Origin: Paenibacillus sp. A3
Lineage (GTDB): Bacteria > Bacillota > Bacilli > Paenibacillales > NBRC-103111
Length of the DNA stretch: 64,000 bases
Direction: 5' to 3'
Assembly (NCBI RefSeq): GCF_001399685.1
Contig: NZ_JTHN01000047.1
Span: forward strand, 1-64,000
In this document: positions 1-9,461 of the stretch, piece by piece
Layout: every line of letters starts with the position of its first letter
Position numbering within the stretch: position 1 is the first letter of the stretch
Made by a program: the position numbers and the translations under genes
Notes under the pieces: model-generated
Databases searched by the model: none
What the model was told of the DNA's origin: nothing
The model's input: only the letters and a program-made list of their open reading frames with translations

Positions 1-477
1 TGCCGTTCCTCCTCCCGAACCGGCGTAATTGTCGTAACAAGGCGTTCCATAATCGTCCTTGGTGCCGCCAAAGCCGTATGGCGAAAGCGGGGACATCAAA
101 ACGAGCGAACGAACAGCCGCAGGTTGATCGATGGCAAGCTGCATGGCAATTCCTGCTCCCAGCGACCAGCCCAGTACATGTACAGGTTGACTCATGCCGA
201 GAGCATCCAAAAACGACTTCAAATCGTCGGACCAATCGCGCAGCCCCCGCGTTGCATCGATAGGGAGCGCTTCCGTTTGACCGTATCCGCGCAAATCCGG
301 AGCAAGTACCCAGTAGTCCTCAGACAATGCGCGAAGGGTGTCGTCCCAGAATAAATTCGCAGAAACGTTGCCATGAATAAGAAGAAGCGGCGGATTTTCA
401 GCGCTGCCCGCAGATAAATAGGAAACATGCAAGCGGTCGGTTTGGATCGATTCAGGCTGTAAAGTCGTTAGGGTCAT
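1..477 (-). CDS. alpha/beta hydrolase, partial (C-terminus outside window)
   Basis: The frame starts at ATG 477 and stays open for 159 codons to the window edge, so only the N-terminal half or so is visible. The protein has an alpha/beta-hydrolase fold: the oxyanion segment LLLIHGN lies near residue 32 and the nucleophile elbow GWSLGAG near residue 107. It resembles the hydrolase at 2707-3627, so the block carries two related enzymes. It lies 21 bp downstream of the secreted lipase gene and is probably cotranscribed with it. The substrate is unknown. The family call is firm; the acid and histidine residues of the triad cannot be seen. Confidence 0.85.
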   Translation of the reverse strand, partial: MTLTTLQPESIQTDRLHVSYLSAGSAENPPLLLIHGNVSANLFWDDTLRALSEDYWVLAPDLRGYGQTEALPIDATRGLRDWSDDLKSFLDALGMSQPVHVLGWSLGAGIAMQLAIDQPAAVRSLVLMSPLSPYGFGGTKDDYGTPCYDNYAGSGGGTA

Positions 478-498
478 GCAGATACCTCCCATGGATCG

Positions 499-1818
499 TT
501 AGTTTTGTTTGAGCCACTGATCAATCTGTTTCACCGAAGCAGCCGCCCAGCCAAGCTGCAAATGATTATGCTGCACCGTTACGTTGCCGGCGACATTGCC
601 GATTCCTTGCACCGCTGCCGCGCTTGCAATGAAGACGACGCCATCGCTCGGGCCCGTATGTTCGCTGTGAATCGCCGGAATGTCATTTTTATCTCCCGAC
701 AGCAAATAGGTCTGAATACTGGCCGGAATGCCCGCATTCAAAATGGGTTCAACCAACGATCCCTGCTGAATCGCAGCGTCGATCCCGTTGCTATTCGTAA
801 AGAATCCCTGACCGCCGTAGTAAGTCGTATACCAATCCTGCTCAAGCGCAGGAAGCGGATATTCGTCTACCCATTTGCCAAGCATTTGCTTTTGCCCCGG
901 GAAAAAATTGCCTGACGCTGTATTGTAAATCGACAGCTCGGGATGGTTCCTCGATATCCCCCAGCATACCATTTGCGTGTGTGGAGAAGGCGCATTGACA
1001 ACACCGCCGCATTCAGGGAAAATGCTAAGATTATGCGACCAGCCGTGGCGGAAGATGTAATCAAATCCTTTGTTCGGATTGCCGACCAGGACCAGCTTGC
1101 GAATATCTTGGCTGTAGCTCGTGCCCCCCGCTTTTTTGACAGAGGAAGCATACATCCGCGAAGCGAAAGCGCCTTTGCTCCATCCGATAACATCGACTTT
1201 GCTTTCGCCTGTTACGTTTTGGATAATCGTAATCGCATCGTGAATTTGTTCGGCGCTGTAATAGTTGTCCCCTTGCTTATGCGGAAAATTAATCGCGAAC
1301 ACTTTGTAGCCTTTGCCGACCAAGTCCTGCATCATGCCAGTGCCGGGGCACGAAATTGCGCCGCAGCCGTAGGAGCCAAGCTCATTCGGATTCGCCCAAG
1401 CGCGATCCGCGTTATCGTTAGCGCCGTGCACGAGCAGAACCGGCGTTTTTACCGGATTGCTGTCGTACTTCGGAGCGTAGTAAAGCAAGAAACGGCTGGA
1501 ATGCGGTTTTTTCACCCCTCCGAAAAACGTAAGGCGTTGTCCGTCCTGATCGCCTCGCCCATCTTGGGGGTAGTCCTCGGCAGCGAACATTGGATTGTTG
1601 TCCTTCCAACGCTCCACCTTGCTCCATCCATTGCTAACCGTTGTAAACGTCTGCTCCAGCACCAAATTGGATGCTGCTGCCCCTGCCGTTCCTCCTGCAA
1701 CTTCCGCAGCTCCCGTCCCCCCTGCTGTCTCTGCTCCGCTCACTCCAGCATTAGGCACGAGCAGCGCGCAGACGATCAACAGCGCCGTTGTTACCGATGG
1801 CAACCATCTTTTGTACAT
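499..1818 (-). CDS. secreted lipase/esterase-like alpha/beta hydrolase
   Basis: This 439-aa protein starts with a Sec signal peptide (K-R then a hydrophobic run to about residue 25, with an A-rich linker after it). The mature part has the oxyanion motif VLLVHG near residue 127 and the nucleophile elbow GWSKG near residue 217, followed by a candidate GDKND acid region and a C-terminal HNHLQLGW histidine segment. It resembles extracellular triacylglycerol lipases and esterases; a polyester depolymerase is an alternative. A GGGAG ribosome binding site lies 9 bases before the ATG. A full-consensus cre box about 100 bp upstream suggests carbon catabolite control. It is read with the acyl-CoA block but has its own 151-bp upstream region. 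Confidence 0.85.
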   Translation of the reverse strand: MYKRWLPSVTTALLIVCALLVPNAGVSGAETAGGTGAAEVAGGTAGAAASNLVLEQTFTTVSNGWSKVERWKDNNPMFAAEDYPQDGRGDQDGQRLTFFGGVKKPHSSRFLLYYAPKYDSNPVKTPVLLVHGANDNADRAWANPNELGSYGCGAISCPGTGMMQDLVGKGYKVFAINFPHKQGDNYYSAEQIHDAITIIQNVTGESKVDVIGWSKGAFASRMYASSVKKAGGTSYSQDIRKLVLVGNPNKGFDYIFRHGWSHNLSIFPECGGVVNAPSPHTQMVCWGISRNHPELSIYNTASGNFFPGQKQMLGKWVDEYPLPALEQDWYTTYYGGQGFFTNSNGIDAAIQQGSLVEPILNAGIPASIQTYLLSGDKNDIPAIHSEHTGPSDGVVFIASAAAVQGIGNVAGNVTVQHNHLQLGWAAASVKQIDQWLKQN

Positions 1819-1915
1819 GTATCCAATCTCCCTTCATGGCGACTGTTCACGCATATCCAAAAGTCACAGCCGCACCGTGTTTTTATGCGTCCCTAAACGC
1901 ATGGTTTCATCATAA

Positions 1916-1931
1916 TTGGAAGCGGTTGCAT
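1916..1931. promoter_or_regulatory. cre box (CcpA operator)
   Basis: TTGGAAGCGGTTGCAT matches all 16 positions of the degenerate cre consensus WTGNAANCGNWNNCWW. It lies 98 bp upstream of the lipase start and just past the stop of the reductase gene. This predicts CcpA repression of the secreted lipase when preferred sugar is present. No convincing promoter was identified next to it. Confidence 0.6.
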
Positions 1932-1969
1932 TTCAGTTGCAGAAGACGGCGAGCGCTTGTTTGGGCTGC

Positions 1970-2710
1970 TTAGATGACTAAACCTCCGTTTACTTCCAGT
2001 ACTGTACCATTGACGTAATCCGATTCGGAGGAAGCAAGAAATAAGTACGCATTCGCGACATCCATCGGCCGCCCAAGGCGGCGGAGTGGAATTTTCTCCA
2101 GCATCTGCTGAACCACTTTCTCCGGCATCTTTGCCACCATCCCCGTCTCAATAAAGCCCGGCGCAACCGCATTGGCCTGAATACCTTTCGGACCAAGCTC
2201 CTTCGCCCACGTTTTCGTCATACCTATAATTCCCGCTTTGGTCGCGGCATAATTGGTTTGCCCGATGTTGCCATGCACGCCTACAATCGATGCCGTACTG
2301 ATAATTTTCCCGCTTCCGCGTTCGATCATCGAATGGATTAGCGCCTTGGTGCAATAGAAAACGCCGTTCAAATTCACTTGAATGACCCGGTGCCACTCCT
2401 CTTCGGTCATTTTGGCCAGCGTACGATCCTGCGTAATTCCCGCGTTATTGATCAAGACATCGATCGCACCGTATCGCGCCAGCACTTCTGCCGCCATTTT
2501 GGTGACACTGCCGCTGTCGGATACGTCCACTTCGATAAAATGCGCATCCGCCCCCTTTTGCAGCAAGGCCTGAATCGCTTCCTCCCCCTGTTGTTTGTTG
2601 TAGTCGGCAATAATGACGCGCGCTCCTTCCTGCGTAAAAAGCGCCGCTGTCTCTCGCCCGATGCCAGCGGCTCCTCCCGTAATAAGCGTTGTTTTCCCTT
2701 GCAGTCTCAT
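1970..2710 (-). CDS. short-chain dehydrogenase/reductase (FabG/PhaB-like)
   Basis: This is a 246-aa classical SDR. It has the Rossmann TGGAAGIG motif near residue 11, NNAG near residue 88, the catalytic Ser in TASIVG and YAATK (Tyr/Lys) near residues 152-156. It likely reduces a 3-oxoacyl-CoA or -ACP thioester with NAD(P)H. Its ATG overlaps the stop of the upstream hydrolase as ATGA, so the two are translationally coupled. Next to a KAS III-like enzyme and an acyl-CoA ligase it would act as the ketoreductase of the block. The exact acyl chain cannot be read. Confidence 0.9.
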   Translation of the reverse strand: MRLQGKTTLITGGAAGIGRETAALFTQEGARVIIADYNKQQGEEAIQALLQKGADAHFIEVDVSDSGSVTKMAAEVLARYGAIDVLINNAGITQDRTLAKMTEEEWHRVIQVNLNGVFYCTKALIHSMIERGSGKIISTASIVGVHGNIGQTNYAATKAGIIGMTKTWAKELGPKGIQANAVAPGFIETGMVAKMPEKVVQQMLEKIPLRRLGRPMDVANAYLFLASSESDYVNGTVLEVNGGLVI

Positions 2711-3627
2711 GCTTGTCTCCTCCGTTCCATAAATTCGGCTACAACCTGGCAGAGCAGCGCCAGATTGTCCACCACAGGCGAATGGCCTGTATGATCCAAC
2801 TCCCTGTAAACCACATGCTCGCCCAAATCCTCTACCATTTCCTCCGTCATCTGACGAGTGACAACTTTATCTTGGTTCCCCCATACAACGAGCGTTGGCA
2901 TTGAAAGGCGTGCCGCATCGCCGCTGCCGCCCCATGCTTCATGATCCTTGGCGCTCATATTGAAGCGATTCATGGCATCGTAGACATCCAGCAAATTTTT
3001 TTGCGTCAGCATGTCGTTCAGATACGTCTCGTACCGGGCTTCATCCGGCTCCTGGATGACATAAACTTGACGATTCCACAAATTGCGCAAAAATGCTTTG
3101 TCCCGATGATCATAGGCTCGCTGCACCAGCTTCGTTTTGTCCATTTCGGCAATTTCCGCTCGGGTGCGAAGCCTTCTCGCCTGTACTTGTCCAGACTGTT
3201 CATCCCTCTCCTCTGCGTAGCACGGATAGCCTCTTGTTGACATGGACGCCAGCAAAATTAAGGTCTCGACGTACTGCGGATGCGAAGCTGCGAATTGCAT
3301 GGCGACTCCGCCGCCCATCGACCAGCCCATCAACGTGAATGAAGCGAGGTTCAGCCCGTCCGCAAACAGCCGAAGATCATCCGAAAAATCAGCTATGCTG
3401 CGGACCGGTACATGATACGTAGAAGCACCAAAGCCTCGTAAATCAACAGCAATCAGCGTATGAGACGGGTCGAAGCTTTCCATAAACAGATCCCAATGCA
3501 CGGATGAAGTCATATTGCCGTGGACGAGCAGCAGCGTCCGGCCGGTCGCCGTTCCGGTGCCTCTGCGCAAGCGGTAGGCCATCGTTTCGCCATTCGAGAG
3601 CTGTATCGACTTGAACTCAATTTCCAT
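2707..3627 (-). CDS. alpha/beta hydrolase
   Basis: This hydrolase is about 306 aa from the ATG at 3627. That start has a strong GGGGGAAG ribosome binding site and overlaps the previous gene's end by 11 bp; a longer frame exists but lacks a site. Motifs are LLLVHGN (oxyanion), GWSMGGG (nucleophile), VWGNQDK (acid region) and LDHTGHSP (histidine). The full triad is therefore present. It sits between the KAS III-like and SDR genes, the place held by the OleB-type hydrolase in head-to-head condensation systems, though the sequence alone does not show that activity. A thioesterase or epoxide hydrolase role is also possible. Confidence 0.88.
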   Translation of the reverse strand: MEIEFKSIQLSNGETMAYRLRRGTGTATGRTLLLVHGNMTSSVHWDLFMESFDPSHTLIAVDLRGFGASTYHVPVRSIADFSDDLRLFADGLNLASFTLMGWSMGGGVAMQFAASHPQYVETLILLASMSTRGYPCYAEERDEQSGQVQARRLRTRAEIAEMDKTKLVQRAYDHRDKAFLRNLWNRQVYVIQEPDEARYETYLNDMLTQKNLLDVYDAMNRFNMSAKDHEAWGGSGDAARLSMPTLVVWGNQDKVVTRQMTEEMVEDLGEHVVYRELDHTGHSPVVDNLALLCQVVAEFMERRRQA

Positions 3628-4651
3628 CGTCGGCTTCCCCCCATCGGATGGTCGTCGCTCCCCATGCATAGCCGATGCCGGCGCTAATCAGAACAACCAC
3701 ATCCCCATCTTTTAGCTTTCCGCTGCTTGCGGCCAGCTCTAAAGACAAAATTTGATCGAACTGTCCGATATGGCCGAATTCGTTCAAGTAAATGGACTGG
3801 TCATCGGATAATCCCAACTGGCGAAGTACGTAATCATGAGCGGATTTCTTCATGTGCAGCATCGCCGCATAGGCGATGTCCTTTTCGGTATACCCGCTCT
3901 TCGCAAGCGATTGCCGGACCGCCTCCAAAAAGTAGCCCATGGACTTTTCTTCAAGGCGCTCTTTCATCCGCTGCGGATTCGGAACGTGGAAAAAATGCTT
4001 TCGCTGCTTTATTGCTTCGGGCGTAAGCGGATGTTTCGTGCCGCCGGCCGGTACGATCACATCTTCGCTAAATGAGCCGTCCGTGATCAAATGGCTTGCC
4101 AGCACACGATTGCGCCCATATTCGCGCTGCAGCAGGATCGCCCCTCCGCCTGCTCCGAGGTTGAACATAAATGACGTATGCCGATTGCCGTAGTCAATCA
4201 AATCGCCATTGCGGTAACCGCCCGCCATGAGCACGGTGCGAATCGAACGATCGGCGATCATCATGCTCTGCGCCACCTTTAAAGCCATCACCGTCGTGCT
4301 GCAGCGCATACCGACGTCAAACGCCCAAGCGCGGATCGCCCCTACCTCCTGCTGAAGCTTCATGGCCGCTGTCCAAACCGGATACTCCTTGTGTTCTTCG
4401 CCGATGTAGATGACCAGATCGATGTCTGCCGGATCAAGCTGAGCTTTGGCAATGGCCAGCCTTGCCGCACGAATTCCCATCTCGCAGCTGTGGTCATCGG
4501 CTCCCGGCACGGGCTTACTGAGAATGCCGAACTTATTCTCGACCACGTCCTGCGGCACACCGGACAGCTCGCTAATTTCCTTGCTTGTCTGGAACGTCTC
4601 CGGGATGTACATGCCCGTACTTACGATACCTATGGGTACTGCACTCGTCAT
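3617..4651 (-). CDS. 3-oxoacyl-ACP synthase III / OleA-like thiolase
   Basis: The ATG at 4651 overlaps the stop of the regulator gene as ATGA, giving a 344-aa protein, a normal KAS III length. The catalytic Cys is in GMRCSTT near residue 112, the position of the usual AGCSG motif, and a His lies in MLHMKK. Where KAS III enzymes normally have the Asn of YGNTSAA, this protein reads FGHIGQ, so the triad may be Cys-His-His. That change argues for a non-canonical condensation (HMG-CoA-synthase-like, OleA-like or acyltransferase) instead of fatty acid initiation. The substrate would come from the CoA ligase of the same block. Confidence 0.85.
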   Translation of the reverse strand: MTSAVPIGIVSTGMYIPETFQTSKEISELSGVPQDVVENKFGILSKPVPGADDHSCEMGIRAARLAIAKAQLDPADIDLVIYIGEEHKEYPVWTAAMKLQQEVGAIRAWAFDVGMRCSTTVMALKVAQSMMIADRSIRTVLMAGGYRNGDLIDYGNRHTSFMFNLGAGGGAILLQREYGRNRVLASHLITDGSFSEDVIVPAGGTKHPLTPEAIKQRKHFFHVPNPQRMKERLEEKSMGYFLEAVRQSLAKSGYTEKDIAYAAMLHMKKSAHDYVLRQLGLSDDQSIYLNEFGHIGQFDQILSLELAASSGKLKDGDVVVLISAGIGYAWGATTIRWGEADDGN

Positions 4652-7600
4652 CTTGCTTCGCTCCACTTCTGTTGTGTCATTTTGGCATACAGCTGATTTG
4701 TCACCGGCATCGGCTCCACCCCAAGCTCCGACTCCAGCGCCTTGCTGCATCGGGCATACCATTTAAGCGCTTGGTGGCGGTTATTGTTGCTATAGTGGCA
4801 CTTCATCCCCAAGCGATACGCTTCTTCCCAGCACGGATCTTTCTCGATAATCCGCTCGCACCAGCAAATGGCCTTATCGAAGTCACCCTGGGCCGCATGA
4901 AGCTCCGCCAATCGCTGCGCCCCTCTCAAGAACAGCACTTTCAACCGTTCCCGCTCCTGCGCGCACCAGTCTTCGTATCTTCTCTCGGGTATATACTCTC
5001 CTGCATATACGCTTAATGCTTTTTGCAGCATGTCTACGGCTTTCTGACGATCCTTCGCATCCAGACCGCGCCTGATTCCATCCTCAAAGGCGGCGGCATC
5101 AAGCTCGAAGCCGGAGGCAAGGCTCAGCCCGTACAAGGTGCCGCTGCGCTCCACGAAAAAGGGGGCGGCTCTCGCCTGCCGCTCAGGCTCCAATGCCGTG
5201 TTGAGCGCATTAAGCGCCACTTTAAAATCGCGATATGCCGCCTTATCGTCCAGATCGCCCCAGAGCAGCGCCATCACTTCCTCTTTGGGCAGCATGTGCT
5301 TTCTTCTTGTGACAAAAAGTTGAAAAAGCTCTTTCGCTTTGCCGCGCTGCCAATCTTTTTCCGTCACTTCTTTTTCCCCAAGCAGCACTTTAAAGCCGCC
5401 TAATGTCTGAATCCGCAGCGTATAGCCAGGATGGTATGTCAGCTGTTCGATTCCCAGATCGGACAACAGCACGGAGGTGTAGCTGATGTCCAGCTTCTTT
5501 TTGTGCGCTTCCAGCAGGATCGGAACAAGCTGCCTAAGATCGCGAGGCCCGAATAGCGTACGCTTGTGCAGTAAAAACTCGTACCCGCCTTCTTTCATCA
5601 GCTTTAGAAAACGCGAAGCGCAGCGATCCCGCAAATACTCCCTCTTCGTATGGTGCGCAAGCAAACATTGCCACAGCATCGCAACGGTTATTCCGTACCC
5701 GTCGCCGCATGCCTGAAAGTCCGATTCGCAAAGGGCAAGCCTTTCCGCTGCATCTTCCCACCTGCTGCCGCAGACGGCGGCAATGCCCATGCCGAGCCGA
5801 ATCCACGCGGATAACCAGAGATCGTGGGCTTTTTCCGTTTCCAACAGCGCCTGCGCCCCGTACTCCATAGCAAGCTCTGTCGCTCCTTCACGACCGTACA
5901 GCAAGCATAGCCCCATCCAAGGCTCCGCTTTTCCTCTGGAAACTTGAAGCCCTTCCATCATCTCAATCGCTGTGCGATAGCAAGAAAGAGGCAGCCCCAG
6001 CTCATAACGGGGCAGGAGCAGCGCAGCATTTCCCATGCGCATCCATCCGCAAGCCTCCATGTAAGGAGCTTTGCCGGATACCCCCTGCATGATGCCGCGC
6101 TCCGCCCATTTCTTGGAGCTTTCCGAGTTGCCGGCCAAAGCTTCGATAAAAGACAATAAAACCGACGTTTCACGGTGCGATTTGGGCAAGTGCCCGTCTG
6201 CTGCCGCACCTTCGCAGCGCAATTTCCGCTCCAGCGCCTGACGCGCCTCCTGCAGACGGCCGGAACGCAAATGAAGCCGCGCCTCCAGCACATGATCCTG
6301 AAAATCGGCTTGCAGCGCCATGCATCTTCGGTACCACACTTCCGCTTCCTTTAATCGTCCGGCATTGACGAGATTTTCGCAGATTAAGCTGTACAGACGA
6401 ACGCTTCCTTGCTCTGTCACTCCGTCAGCTTCCATCACGACAAGCGCCTGCTGCAAAAGCTGTTCCGCCTTCCCCGGCTCGATCGTATCGAGGAAAATAT
6501 TAGCTTTCCGCTCAAGAGCCAGATTGGAGGCCGAGGAATAGCCCGCTTGCATAGCCAACTGCTCGCCCTTCGTGTAACAAAAAATGGCTCGGTCATACGA
6601 ATAGCGGTACCGGTGCACGTCCCCCTCATACATCCACACCATGTAGTAGCGGTCTTTCAAAGGCTTGGGAAGGCGGGCCACGATCGCAAGCAAATGTTCA
6701 AGCTGGCCGAGCCTAAGCAGCTTATGGCCATGTTGATGAATCGCATGTGCGACTTTCTCGTACTGCTCCAGAGCGCACAGATGACCGATCATTTCAAGCC
6801 ATTTTTGCTTGTGCTCGAAGTAATCGGCGGCACGCTGATGAGCAAGCGCATACTGCTGCGGTTTTGCCTGAAGCTGCTGCCTGACAAACTCGCGGAACAT
6901 CGGATGATAGCGATAACCGGTATCGGCATAGGCCTGCAAAAACAGGCCCAAGCGCTCGATTCGCTCGATCATGTGCTGGGAATGAAGAGGCTGCAAGCCT
7001 AGCAATTCATCGCAAAGAGCAGGCGCAAACGTTTCCAGCACGCAGGTTTGTTCCACAAACCCGCGAACCTCGTCATTCTGGTGCCGCCACACTTCCAGCA
7101 TCAGAAATCGATGCACATCGGCAGACGTATTTCTGGCGGCAGACAGCTGCTGCCACATCGCATGGACAGCCGTAATCCAGCCTTCTGTTTGCCGGTAAAT
7201 TTCCTGAATATCGCCCTCATGCAGCAAAAATTCATAAGCATCCGCAAACAAGGTTTCGATCTCTTCCATGCTGAATGCAAGGTCATGCTCCCCGATTTCC
7301 AGCAGATTTCCTTTCACCTTCAACGTCACAAGCATATCCCACGACGGATGGATTCTGCTCGACAGTATGACATGGACGTGATGCGGCGCGTACTGCATAA
7401 ACATTTGCATCCAATCATCAATTATCGAATGATGCGCCACATGGTGGTAATCATCGATTACAAGGTACACTTCCTGAGACAGCGCCAAAAGCTCGTTAAC
7501 AAACAAAGAGCAAAGCAAGCGGGCGCTCTCTTGCGATTCGCAACCGCATGCCTGTTCGTTTACCCTATTCATCCAATCGTCCGCAAAATGCGGATAGTTT

Positions 7601-7863
7601 TTCCGAACGGCATGGATCAAATATAAGACAAACGTGGCCAGCTGCCTGTCTTCCGCGCCTACGCTGTACCAACAGCAAGCCGTGGCTTCGACTTGAAAAA
7701 AAGCAGAGAGCGCTGTGCTTTTTCCGTATCCCGCACCAGCGTAAACAAGCGTTAACGGATGCTGCTCGCAGCGCTTTAGCTTTTTGCTAAGAGTCGGCCG
7801 CAGCAGTACCGTTTTTTTGAGCGGGGGAGGTATCAGCTTCGTTTGGACAATTGCCGCAGTCAT
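4648..7863 (-). CDS. MalT-like STAND ATPase regulator with C-terminal BTAD/winged helix
   Basis: This is a large regulator of 1,071 aa. The N-terminus has a Walker A (GAGYGKST, near residue 45) and Walker B (YLVIDDYHH), followed by a MalT-like NOD and a long TPR-rich middle. The C-terminal 250 residues hold an OmpR-like winged helix (LGGFKVLLGEKEV) and a bacterial transcriptional activation domain, as in SARP/AfsR proteins; there is no LuxR helix-turn-helix. ATG 7863 is preferred, with AAAGGCGG 12 bases upstream. A TTG at 7875 is in frame but directly abuts that site. It lies inside the acyl-CoA block and likely activates it, perhaps on sensing an acyl ligand. Confidence 0.88.
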   Translation of the reverse strand: MTAAIVQTKLIPPPLKKTVLLRPTLSKKLKRCEQHPLTLVYAGAGYGKSTALSAFFQVEATACCWYSVGAEDRQLATFVLYLIHAVRKNYPHFADDWMNRVNEQACGCESQESARLLCSLFVNELLALSQEVYLVIDDYHHVAHHSIIDDWMQMFMQYAPHHVHVILSSRIHPSWDMLVTLKVKGNLLEIGEHDLAFSMEEIETLFADAYEFLLHEGDIQEIYRQTEGWITAVHAMWQQLSAARNTSADVHRFLMLEVWRHQNDEVRGFVEQTCVLETFAPALCDELLGLQPLHSQHMIERIERLGLFLQAYADTGYRYHPMFREFVRQQLQAKPQQYALAHQRAADYFEHKQKWLEMIGHLCALEQYEKVAHAIHQHGHKLLRLGQLEHLLAIVARLPKPLKDRYYMVWMYEGDVHRYRYSYDRAIFCYTKGEQLAMQAGYSSASNLALERKANIFLDTIEPGKAEQLLQQALVVMEADGVTEQGSVRLYSLICENLVNAGRLKEAEVWYRRCMALQADFQDHVLEARLHLRSGRLQEARQALERKLRCEGAAADGHLPKSHRETSVLLSFIEALAGNSESSKKWAERGIMQGVSGKAPYMEACGWMRMGNAALLLPRYELGLPLSCYRTAIEMMEGLQVSRGKAEPWMGLCLLYGREGATELAMEYGAQALLETEKAHDLWLSAWIRLGMGIAAVCGSRWEDAAERLALCESDFQACGDGYGITVAMLWQCLLAHHTKREYLRDRCASRFLKLMKEGGYEFLLHKRTLFGPRDLRQLVPILLEAHKKKLDISYTSVLLSDLGIEQLTYHPGYTLRIQTLGGFKVLLGEKEVTEKDWQRGKAKELFQLFVTRRKHMLPKEEVMALLWGDLDDKAAYRDFKVALNALNTALEPERQARAAPFFVERSGTLYGLSLASGFELDAAAFEDGIRRGLDAKDRQKAVDMLQKALSVYAGEYIPERRYEDWCAQERERLKVLFLRGAQRLAELHAAQGDFDKAICWCERIIEKDPCWEEAYRLGMKCHYSNNNRHQALKWYARCSKALESELGVEPMPVTNQLYAKMTQQKWSEAR

Positions 7864-7908
7864 CGCTTCAATCAACCGCCTTTTACAACCGTATAGATCT
7901 CCGCTATA

Positions 7909-9420
7909 CTACCCGTTCATTTCTTGGTACATTTGGCTGATCCGTTTCTTATCCACTTTGCCTACATGGGTTTTGGGCAGCTCCTGCAGAAACAAAAACC
8001 TTTTAGGAATCTTATACTTTCCGATTTTGCCTACGCAGTAGTTCCTCAACTCCTCATCGGTAAGCCCATGATCCGGGTGCAAGGCAACCGCCGCGGCGAT
8101 CGCTTCCCCCCATTTGGGATCGGGAAGGCCGACGACTGCCGCTTCTTTAACCGCGGGGTGCTCCAGCATGATCTGCTCCACCTCGACGGGATGTACATTT
8201 TCTCCGCCTGTGATGATCATGTCTGTTTTACGGCCTACGATGTAGTAGAAGCCATCCTGATCCCGCCGGCCCATATCGCCTGTCCGCAGCCAGCCGTCAA
8301 CAAAGGCGGATTGCGTCGCCGCCGGCTGGTTCCAATAGCATTGGAACACATGCTTGCCGCGCAGCCATATTTCGCCCACGTCTCCAATGGCCGCTTCGCA
8401 GCCGCTGTCTGAAACAATTTTCACCTGCACCAGCATCATCGGCTTCCCGACCGATCTTCGCTTATGGACGACAGCGCGGGGGTCCATATAAAAATTGTTC
8501 GGCCCCGCCTCCGTTAAGCCATAGCCTTCTTTGAACGTCAGACCCTTGCTCTCGAAGGCTTCGTAGATTGCAATCGGGCATGGCGCGCCCCCGGAGAGAA
8601 ACGTGTGCACATGCGGAAATTGCGCATGCGCAAACGCTGGCAAATCGATCATCATCCGGTACATCGTCGGCACCATCAGCACGATCGTACAGGCATAGCG
8701 CTGAATCAGTTCCATTAACGGCTCCGCCCGGGATTCTTTGCTTACCACCACGGTGCCGCCGGCGTACAAAACCGGCAGGCAAAGCGCATTAATTCCTCCC
8801 GTGTGGAACAATGGTAGTGATGTCACAGTAACATCGCTTGCCGTCAAATTCCAACTCACGATCGTATTCAACATGTTCCACAGCACCGATTGGTGCGACA
8901 GCACGACACCCTTGGGTTTTCCGGTCGTTCCACCGGAATAGATCATCATGCAGCTTTCTGCCGCTTCATCGCCGCATTCTGCTTCCAGATGTCTCAGCGG
9001 AATTGCAGCGCTGATGATGCCCTCGTACTCCACTCCGCCAGCTTGCAGCGTGATTGGAGCAAACAGGCCGCAAGCCAACGGCTCCAGTTCACTATGGTAC
9101 AGCAAAGCTTTCGGTGTGCAATCGCTTACAATAGCGTTTAATTCGCTGCCGGATAAACGCCAGTTCAGCGGCACGAATACGGCGCGCAGCTTGATGCACG
9201 CAAACAGCGCATCCCAGCAGCAAAGATCATTCTGCGCAAGCACAGCGACACGATCCCCGGGCGCTACGCCTGCCGCTTCCAAATAGCCCGCCAGACGGCA
9301 GGCTCGTTCGTTCATTTGGGCGTAGCTCCACGATTCCCCTGTCTCTGCGTTTATTGCCGCTGTTCGCTGGGGAGTTAAGGCGCTTCTGGCTGCCAGCCAA
9401 TCCATTGAATCCTTTCTCAT
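7909..9420 (-). CDS. AMP-dependent acyl-CoA synthetase/ligase
   Basis: This 503-aa ligase belongs to the ANL family. It shows the P-loop-like YSGGTTGKPKG near residue 171, the GYGLTEAGP core, the WLRTGDMG hinge motif and a C-terminal GKVDKK containing the conserved catalytic lysine. It activates a carboxylic acid as acyl-AMP and most likely transfers it to CoA. The ATG at 9420 has AGGGG 9 bases upstream and is preferred over an in-frame start at 9453. It is the first gene of the block and would feed the KAS III-like enzyme. The chain length is not readable from sequence. Confidence 0.9.
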   Translation of the reverse strand: MRKDSMDWLAARSALTPQRTAAINAETGESWSYAQMNERACRLAGYLEAAGVAPGDRVAVLAQNDLCCWDALFACIKLRAVFVPLNWRLSGSELNAIVSDCTPKALLYHSELEPLACGLFAPITLQAGGVEYEGIISAAIPLRHLEAECGDEAAESCMMIYSGGTTGKPKGVVLSHQSVLWNMLNTIVSWNLTASDVTVTSLPLFHTGGINALCLPVLYAGGTVVVSKESRAEPLMELIQRYACTIVLMVPTMYRMMIDLPAFAHAQFPHVHTFLSGGAPCPIAIYEAFESKGLTFKEGYGLTEAGPNNFYMDPRAVVHKRRSVGKPMMLVQVKIVSDSGCEAAIGDVGEIWLRGKHVFQCYWNQPAATQSAFVDGWLRTGDMGRRDQDGFYYIVGRKTDMIITGGENVHPVEVEQIMLEHPAVKEAAVVGLPDPKWGEAIAAAVALHPDHGLTDEELRNYCVGKIGKYKIPKRFLFLQELPKTHVGKVDKKRISQMYQEMNG

Positions 9421-9461
9421 ATGCTCGACCCCTATAGTCCATGATCTGTCCATTCGTTTGT

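Noticed and set aside
1970-9420. Polyhydroxybutyrate synthesis or degradation cluster
   Set aside because: A PhaB-like reductase and a depolymerase-like lipase are present, but there is no PhaC, PhaE or phasin, and the KAS III-like gene is not a thiolase of the PhaA type.
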